Shown: positions 56,760 through 64,000 of the stretch, in pieces
Position numbering within the stretch: position 1 is the first letter of the stretch
Layout of the letters: every line of letters begins with the position of its first letter
Source of the DNA: Xiphias gladius
Taxonomy: Eukaryota > Chordata > Actinopteri > Istiophoriformes > Xiphiidae
Direction: 5' to 3'
Assembly: GCF_016859285.1 (NCBI RefSeq)
Contig: NC_053414.1
Span: 894,517-958,516, forward strand
Length of the DNA: 64,000 nt
Translations under genes and position numbers: made by a program
The notes under the pieces: model-generated
The model's database searches: none
Told to the model about the DNA's origin: nothing
The model's input: the letters and a program-made list of their open reading frames with translations, nothing else

Positions 56760-58258
56760 ATAAGACACACAAATCAGTGTGGCGACAGGCTCAGATGTCG
56801 GCCTCGGCTAGTAGCGGGAGTTTGGTGTGCAGAATCATACGGTTGAAACTTCTCAACAAAACCGTCAGAGAAGTCTGACGGATGATCATGGGACAAAGGC
56901 ATGTTTTTCAGCTGGAGGTCCGAAACTAGGAGAACTAACAAGAATGGAGAAACCCAATGAGCTGACGAAAGCTGTGGTGGGACGGCACAACTGTGCTGTG
57001 AATGGACCAGAGTGGGGAGATTCTGATAGAGCTCATAGTAATGACATTATGGAGGTAAGCCAAGGTAGTGAGGAGTAAATAACTTTGCTGGGGCCAGTGC
57101 AAAGAAAATCAGGAGCAGTGGAGGGTATGGGAGAGGAATAGAGGAGAGAGCTGAGGAAGTTTGGTGAGGAGAGAGGAATTTCTTCCATGAGTCGGGTGAA
57201 ATTGACAACTGTATCAAGAAACCAGATTGGGGATATACACATGGCTACGTTTTTGAAAGATGGAACTTTGTTGATTGTTGGCACAAGTGGAGAAGAGAGA
57301 GCAGGCTGACAGCATGAGAGAAATAGAGCTGTTTAAAGTGGCAAGTGCAAGCTGTATTGAAAGAGCGAGTGAGTGGAGTAAGGGAGTGATTTGGTGGGGG
57401 CCAGTCGGAGTCACGACGGAGGAAGTTAAATCAAACTTGGAGGAATTCTGAAAGGTCCTTGGGGGTTGCAGGTAACTCTAGAAGGAGTGAGGGAAGATAG
57501 TGAGTTTGTTGTGCTGGATTTTGAGGAGCAAGTCCTCCCAAAGAAAGTGACTCTAAGCTTCTTGAGTTACAGCGTAAGGGAGTACGTACCAAAGCCAATG
57601 AGCTGTTACAAATGTCAAAGGTTCCGTCATACAGCCATGAAATGTAAAAGCAGAAGAGGATGTACCAGATGTGGTGAAGATCATGAGTATGGGCAATGTA
57701 ATCTGGAACAACCAAAATGTTGTAATTGTGGTGGCAATCACAGTGTGGCTTATAGGGGATGTGAAGTGATGAAAAGGGAAATGGGAATACAGCAGGTAAG
57801 AGCTCACAGAAAGGTCACATATGCAGAGGCTGTGAAGATGGTGAGTCAGAGGAGGAACTGAAGAAAGAAACAGAGCAGGAAAACAACCCACACAAGATTC
57901 TGACCAGGCAAATGAGGGAAGAGTGCCAGTCACTTTCATAGCAGGAGTAGTAAATGCTACAATGGAAGTTAAAGCCAAAACGGAGAGAGTACAGTTAGTC
58001 GTGAAGGCGGCAGGTCATCGTCTAGATATCAGCGGGCTGAGATGGAAGGAGGTGAGGAACGATCTCGGAATTCAACCAAGCCAGCAGCAATCACGGGTTG
58101 GAGAGTACTAATAATGGTCCTCCTGCTACAATGGAATGCTAGAAGTTTGTCGGATCACGGACAGGTATTAAAAGAGGATGTAGATGATTTATCCAGTAAA
58201 CCAGATGTCATTTGTGCACAGGAAACACTTGGTAAGTCTGCCCCAGGCATTTGCGATG
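56760..58258 (+). mobile_element. I/Nimb-like LINE fragment, second copy
   Basis: Copy of 590-2094. Here ORF1 is open from 57466 to 57861, joining the upstream domain to the three zinc knuckles (57603-57765), because the extra base of copy 1 is absent. It has other indels of its own near 57294 and 57440. The ORF2 start is at 58115-58245. Confidence 0.75.
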
Positions 58259-58734
58259 TGTTAAGCCTGCGTTCGAACCACATGCGGGTGTTTATCCCCG
58301 TGACCCTGGCAAAGTATCTTCGCTCCTCTCACCATTTCCAGGGAACTGCCAGGGATGTGACAACTAAACATCTCCGGAGACCCGACAACGGCGTATAAAA
58401 GACTCACCACCATAAGTGTGAATCTATGGAAGCCTGGTGACTGTTTGTTCTTTTTTTTTGTCCTTCTTGACTGAGACTTTGGGGTTTTGTGGATTTTTTT
58501 GTGAGTGAACTGAACTGAACTGTCTTTGGAAAAACTTACTTGTTTTGACTTTTGTTTGTGGGATGCCAGGAAATCCCGAAGTGGATATTTGTGTTATTTA
58601 ATGAACTGAACAGAACATTTGGAACTGGACTTGAGTATGAAGAATTTTGTGTTTTAGGCTGGACCACAACAGTGGGGCCAGCCGTATAAACGCAAATGTC
58701 CGTGACCGACTGAGTGAGTGATAAAGTTACAACA
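58259..58734 (+). repeat. Candidate LTR, second copy
   Basis: Same TGTTAAG and TTACAACA ends and the same TATA box as 2095-2562. Confidence 0.5.
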
Positions 58735-61700
58735 CTGGTCGGCCATCGAGTGTTGGATCTTTCCCCTTGTTTCTATTTCTTTCAAATGAATTAGCACAAA
58801 GAGTTTCTGTTGACTAATCAGGGGGGGTTACAGGCAGCGTTGCCAACTGAGCACCTTTGTCGCTAGATTTACAGACTTTTCTCACCCATTTAGTGACTTT
58901 TCTTCACAAAAGCACCAGGCGATAAATCTAACAACTTTCTGGACAAACCTTAGCTACTTTCCGTAGAAGACGTCGTGGTTATGAAACCAGGATTTTAGCA
59001 GCAGAGCAGCAGCTTGGAAGTGACTGCTGGTTAACATGTCGTCTTAATGGGCCACGTTTCAGTCACTGTTTCATACTTGTTCTGTCGTCTAACAACAGAA
59101 ACAGAAAAACATGTAAATGAGAACGGCTTCATTGGGAATTCAGCTGCATTAAATGACTGTATATTTGAGCACAGACAGTAGGAGAGAAGTAAACAGATAA
59201 AGGAGTGTCCAGCTATATACTAGGTTTTGACCTGGTCTTTTTCTTTCTTCCCTTTGCTGTAATATAACTTTCAAAATTGAACAGCTGTTGTGGTTGAGTT
59301 TATCTAACTTGAGTGTTTCCTCAATCCAATCAATGATATATTTTTTTGTGTTGTGAAACATAACCAGGGATCATGTGTGTACCAAACACATCTATCCTTT
59401 GAGGGCTTTGATATTAACTCTTAGCATCTTAAAGATGAAGAGAATCTGTCTGTGTTTTGGATCAAACACTCGTGTCTTTTCTCTATTTGAGTCCCAGTTT
59501 TGCTCCTCTCTTAATCCATTGTTCATTCCTCTCACAACTCTGACAAACAGGGTGTTTGTCTCTGTTCTGGTGGCTTTATCGACAACATGACATCACTTAC
59601 ATCAAGTAAGAAGTAGCTGATGAGGCAGCACTGATTTACAAATGACACTACATAAGAAGGTCCCTACTGGGTCAGACCTTTAATCAGATAATTTGCCACT
59701 ATTCATTGACACATGGCAGCCAAATTAATTACATCTGAAAATCTTAAGTCACACAGTATTATTCACATCATTACATTTGTGTCACATCTGGGGACTAATC
59801 AAATCATGAGAAGACTTTACAAAAATAAATCACCTACCAGGTTGAATCTGAGCTCCAGAGAGGAAGATTATTTGCACGTCAGATTCTCCATCCTGTAATT
59901 TCATGGTTCACTGTCACTCGCTCAGCTGTGAATTTTTTCTTCTGTAAATCATTTCACGGGCCGGGCTTGCGTTAGCAAAGTTTCAACTTCCAGAATGGAT
60001 CCGATATATTCTACAGATCCTAAGTGAGGACCTGGACATCATGCCTTTTTTACAGAACGGACATTTGAATCATTTATTCCTTAAGGATAAAACAGCAGTG
60101 GAGAGAAAGGGGACACCCTTGGTAGAAGCGTCTCAGCTGTTAGCTTGGTTGTCAGAGGATTTGCTGTGTGATAGTCTCTCATTTCTATAAACAACACCTC
60201 ATTTTATACAGATGCCATCGAACAGGACTTCATTATCAACCTTTTGTGAGACGTGATTTGAAAACACTTCAGATCTGCTACTAATATCTTCCAAGTCATT
60301 ACCTAGTTATACACTTAAGGTATATTTTTAGTTTTATTCTTAAATGAGACGACCTCCTTTGAAAAACATCACATCAAAGATATTTTTCTCTGCATTCAAC
60401 TGTTATTTATTAAAGGACTCCTTACTTTTAATTTTGGCTTGTCTTCTTAAAAATTTTAAACATATAACATTTGAACCAGAATTTAAGTGTGTTGGCATGG
60501 TTACCAAAGCAGTTGCTCCATTTCTAAAGCTTTTCATCACGATCCTGCCTGAGAGTAAAGTGAATCTCGACTGGGTCATAAGAAACCATTGAAGTTTAAC
60601 AGTGTGTGACTCCCTTCAAAATTCCTGAACCATTTGACCAGTTGGTTTTACGTTTTCTACAGATGTTGTTCTACAAGGTTTTCGTGTTAAACTATCCTGT
60701 CTAGTGTATCTTGTTACATGAACTTTATTTCAAAAAAGTTTTTCCCACTAAATCTCGTTAGTGTGAGGTCTTCAGATCAACTGTGTCACCATTGTTTTCT
60801 GTGAGGCTCCTTCATTATTGCTGGACGAACCCATCATGTATTTGGGGCTGTAATTAATACCTGTGGAGTCTGATTTTAAAAAAAAAGCTGGTTTAGTCTA
60901 TGAGCCGTATTATGGTATACCAATCCAGCAGTCTCTCCAATGCACTCCCAATGTAATTTTCCATTAGCAGTACTTCATTAGTGAATATTCCTGGTAACGT
61001 CCTGGTTGAAAACCAATCCACTTGTTCTGAGGTTGGTGCAGTGGTGCAGCTCATGTCGTGTTTATGTTGATCGGGCGGCGCAGAACAACTTTGGTTCTCA
61101 TTTTGGTCTAAAACCGCGTCTACATTTCCCCCGGCTCAGACGACTTCTTCATGCAAACACAGGGTTTTACCAGTGGTGTTGTCAATATTTCACTGATTTC
61201 AATCAGGGAATTTGCAGAAGACAGGTCACCTGTTGAGTCTGTGTTGCTCATACAAACACTGGAATGAGTCTTTCTTCCAACCTCTTCTCAAAGCACTGCA
61301 CTGCACCAGGTTTGTGCTTCCTCCACTGGTCTCCAACACAGTAAAAAATAGCTGGTCTCACCCAGGTGTGCCAGGAGATCGGACTTGTGCCTTCGTCCAG
61401 TTTCAGAAAAAAGCCAAGACCTGTTTTGTTGCTGCCAGTGTTTTCATCTCAGTGTCCCTCGCATGTTTACTACCACTGGGGGCAGCGAAGAGGCACAATT
61501 TCAAAACCTGCTCTTAGTGTCTTGAACCCGTGTTTTCCTTCAGACAGTGGCCCCACAACTTTAGTGTAGTCGCCGCTGTCGATTGAGCTGACACGTGTCC
61601 TGTTTTACAGCTGGAACGTTTACCTAAAATATTAAAGGTGCTGATGATTCTGAACCTGCCACTGCCCTTGTTTTTTTTTCTCAACGTAAAAATACCACAT

Positions 61701-62251
61701 GAAGTGAAAAGACTGAGTATTCAGACACAATCAGACTTTTCATATTTGAGTTTTTTTCTTTTGGATCAGAAATGAAAGACTGTACTTTGATTAAAAGGGG
61801 AAATCTGGAACTTGTCATTTTCCACAGCAGCGTCAGGTCGACAGAAAAGACGGTGGAGTTTTTGTGAAAGCTGCTATTTGTTTAAATTCTGCCACTTTTA
61901 CTCTTCAGCTGATGAACTGTGGTTCTGCTGCGTGTTTGCTCTGGATTTTCATGCCTGAACATATAAACGATCATAAACCCAGAGTTGATTTCTCAGTGTT
62001 GTCAATCTGAAGTTATTTATTTGTTTATTTTCTTGTTGTTTTTCCTGGTGTCTCGTGTTTGAAGCACCATCCAGTTGGTTCTTCATTGATGTTGATTTGC
62101 TGCTCATGTGAATCCTACCACAGTGTTTCACTAGCAGCTGTCACCACAGTGACTCTGAGAAAAAAGGAATTAGCAGAGTCCATCTGATATGAAGCTGTGG
62201 GTTGAATACCACTTCCCTCCTCTTTGAAGAGTAGTCAGATATCTGTGTTCA
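58735..62251. other. Non-genic stretch, duplicate of 2563-6067
   Basis: No gene seen. V flank relic near 60565-60615. Confidence 0.6.
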
Positions 62252-62290
62252 GGTTTTTGTACAGCCTCTTCTACACTTTGTATCACTGTG
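62252..62290 (-). other. 23-RSS of B5
   Basis: Heptamer 62284-62290, nonamer 62252-62260, spacer 23. Confidence 0.95.
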
Positions 62291-62898
62291 TCTCTAGAGC
62301 ACAGTAGTAGAGGGCTGTGTCTGCCAGGGTTAGTCTGTTTATGGTCAGTTCAGTTGATGTATCTGTTGTTTGGGATTCGTATCGATTGTTAGGAATATAT
62401 TCCTGATCTCTCCCTGATTTTGCTTCTTTCCAGAGTATAAACTGAGGTGCCTGAAGGTCAGAATGATGTCTGTACCAGTGAAGATAAACATAATCACTGG
62501 TTGTCTCATAGACACAACTGAGTTTGACAGATTCTCCTTCTCCTCCACTGACTTCATCTTCTTCAGGAGAGATTGTGTCTCCAGCTATTAGTCCTGGAAA
62601 AAGTAGAGAAAATGAAGCCATGAGACTGACATTGTCCATGAGGCTGAGAGGAGAAGACAGTGGAAAATGTCACTGTACAGTTTTACTCTGTGGACAGAAA
62701 CAACTCAACTGTAGCTGAGATCATAACTGGATTATACAAAACTTCATGACAAAGACAGATTATGGTGCGTTTCCGACCATGAAGTTTTGTAAAATGGCGA
62801 CAGGATATCAGGTTAATACATCAGGTTAAATGAGACACTCATTTGTTCCTAAACTCACCTATGAAGTGAGATAAAATCAAAAAGAGGTCAAGCAACAT
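62291..62898 (-). CDS. TRAV: T-cell receptor alpha/delta V segment, family B (B5)
   Basis: Leader exon 62859-62898, with Asp at residue 4 (MLLDLFLILSHFI) where the others have Tyr. V exon 62291-62593. FR1 as in B1 (SPEEDEVSGG, KLSCVYE). CDR1 is TTSDYVY and CDR2 is around KEAKSGRDQEY. Trp41 and Cys104 present. Intact. CCAAT/GC pair at 63062-63093. This is the duplicate of B1, yet it differs from it in both CDRs. Confidence 0.92.
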
Positions 62899-63625
62899 GT
62901 CTTTGGAGTTGTTGAAGCCAAACAGATGAACAATGTTCTTCCACTGCAGTAGAATGAAAAAACTAAACAGCCTCTCTGCTGCACAGCCCTTCTCCTCAAC
63001 ATCAAGCTGATTGAGCTTCTAGTTCCTCAAACATTTCTGCTCTGGAGACAGAAATGATCTCATTGGTTGAGGTGGACTCCAGTGGGCGGGGCCAGAGATA
63101 AACCTTTTTAGAGATTCTCTTCCTCCCAAAGTTCAGTTCAGACAGGTTATTTCAGCATCCAGAGCAGCTCTCTTGACTTTTCCTCATTCCACATCGTACA
63201 GTGAAGTAGAAGACATGAAAATAAATCCCTGTGTACTAATGATTGTTAATGAGTGTAACTACAATGTAAGAATATAATCTGTGTCATGTAATGTCAAGAG
63301 GCGACTGTTCTCTTTTTGATCTTCATTTATACGATATGAAGAAAGTTTTATTACCCAGTACTGTACCCAGTAGGTACCAGGTATTTAAATAATGTCTCTG
63401 TTCTTGTTTCTATAAATGCTGCCTCATCCACTGAGTTATCATCTCACAAAAACTCATTATCATCAGAGTTTCATTGTTTCATGATACAGCAAACACTTCA
63501 TTTCTCTGCTGCTTTTTTCTTCAGTACATAGAATCTAGACTGGATCATAAGAAACCAGTGAAGTTTAACGGTGTGTGACTCCCTCTAGTGGATGTTGTGG
63601 AGTATTCTGTTGTCTTTGCTCCAAA
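62899..63625. repeat. Module P5: B5 upstream region and A8 downstream flank
   Basis: Duplicate of 6715-7439. No gene. Confidence 0.7.
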
Positions 63626-63663
63626 GGTTTTTGTACAGAGTTCTGGTGTTTCCTGTCACTGTG
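63626..63663 (-). other. RSS of A8, 22-bp spacer
   Basis: Heptamer 63657-63663, nonamer 63626-63634. Confidence 0.93.
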
Positions 63664-64000
63664 GGCTGCAGAGCACAGTAGTACACAGCAGAGTCAGTCA
63701 CTGCAGCAGAGGAGATCTGCAGATCCATTTGTCTTTTATCCTCACTCACTTTAACAGACAGTCCAGGGACCTGAACCTTTAATGTGTTTCCTGTCCCTGT
63801 GTGAGAGATGAGGAACTCTGGTGGTTTTCCTGGATATTGTCGATACCAGAAGAAATAATCACTGTAAGTTGCTTCTTTGGAGTATGTGTAGGACAGAGTA
63901 ACAGTGCTGCCTTCTGAACTGAACTCTTCATTGTTGACTGGAGTCAGATCTTCACAGTTGATGCCTGAAGTTAAAATAACTGTTATTTGATGATGTAAAA
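63664..64000 (-). CDS. TRAV: T-cell receptor alpha/delta V segment, family A (A8), leader outside window
   Basis: V exon 63664-63964; the intron runs off the right edge. Starts GINCEDLTP. CDR1 is SKEATYSDYFF, CDR2 SHTGTGNTLK, FR3 KVSEDKRQMDLQISS, end VYYCALQP. Cys23 is Tyr. The acceptor tract is altered (TTTTAACTTCAG, where other copies have TTTTTCCTTCAG) but keeps AG. No stop in the exon. Confidence 0.87.

Larger units (their letters stand above)
56171..64000 (+). repeat. Direct segmental duplicate of 1 to about 7.83 kb
   Basis: Same order and orientation throughout: psi-A exon, LINE fragment, LTR, non-genic stretch, B gene, A gene. The offset drifts from 56170 to 56186 through small indels only. 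Runs off the right edge. Confidence 0.92.

Noticed and set aside
1-64000. D, J or C segments (12-RSS, FGxG motif, Ig constant domain)
   Set aside because: None found on either strand; every complete signal belongs to a V exon.
1-64000. Immunoglobulin lambda or TCR beta V cluster
   Set aside because: FR1 types (GDTISP, DLTPVNNEEF), FR2 FWYRQYPG and CAL/CAV ends fit TRAV/TRDV better.

Overview
The window is a stretch of a teleost fish (probably percomorph) T-cell receptor alpha/delta locus. It holds a cluster of germline V gene segments, all on the minus strand. Each complete segment has a short leader exon, a small intron with GT..AG ends, a V exon of about 290-310 bp, and a consensus recombination signal (heptamer CACAGTG, nonamer ACAAAAACC). 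No D, J or C segment was seen. TRAV and TRDV cannot be told apart by sequence alone.

I recognise four V families, named A-D here. Family A has nine members: a partial one at 1-131, six that look usable, and two clear pseudogenes. Family B has five members, one of them frameshifted. Family C has three and family D has two. Every family A member lacks the canonical first disulfide cysteine (Cys23 is Tyr). Families A, C and D end in nearly the same codons, share one 22-bp spacer signal, and share the same next 100 bp of flank. Family B has its own 3' end and a 23-bp spacer. Residue differences among copies concentrate in CDR1 and CDR2, and family A copies are mosaics of interchangeable CDR1 and FR3 blocks.

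Layout. 1-8.3 kb: partial psi-A, an I/Nimb-like LINE fragment cut by an LTR, a long non-genic stretch, B1, A1. 8.3-12.8 kb: a decayed class I endogenous retrovirus (ERV) with a Tc1 transposon in its 5' LTR. 13.6-20.5 kb: A2, a V-less signal relic, C1, psi-B2, A3. 20.8-25.4 kb: ERV/Tc1 copy 2. 26.2-30.4 kb: C2, B3, D1, psi-A4. 31.3-32.7 kb: a second, very decayed Tc1-like element. 33.6-37.8 kb: an L2/CR1-type LINE with an esterase ORF1. 38.2-46 kb: relic, A5, relic, C3, B4, A6. 46.4-52.6 kb: ERV/Tc1 copy 3, the least deleted. 54-56.3 kb: relic, D2, psi-A7. 56.2-64 kb: a direct duplicate of 1-7.9 kb with B5 and A8.

The array has grown by repeated segmental duplication of V-plus-flank cassettes with the retroelements carried along. 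The same downstream flank modules sit next to different V families, so recombination has exchanged V bodies near the recombination signal. The usable V segments would be rearranged to D/J elements outside the window to form the variable domain of a T-cell receptor chain. Coordinates of exons come from reading splice and signal motifs by eye and could be off by a base or two.
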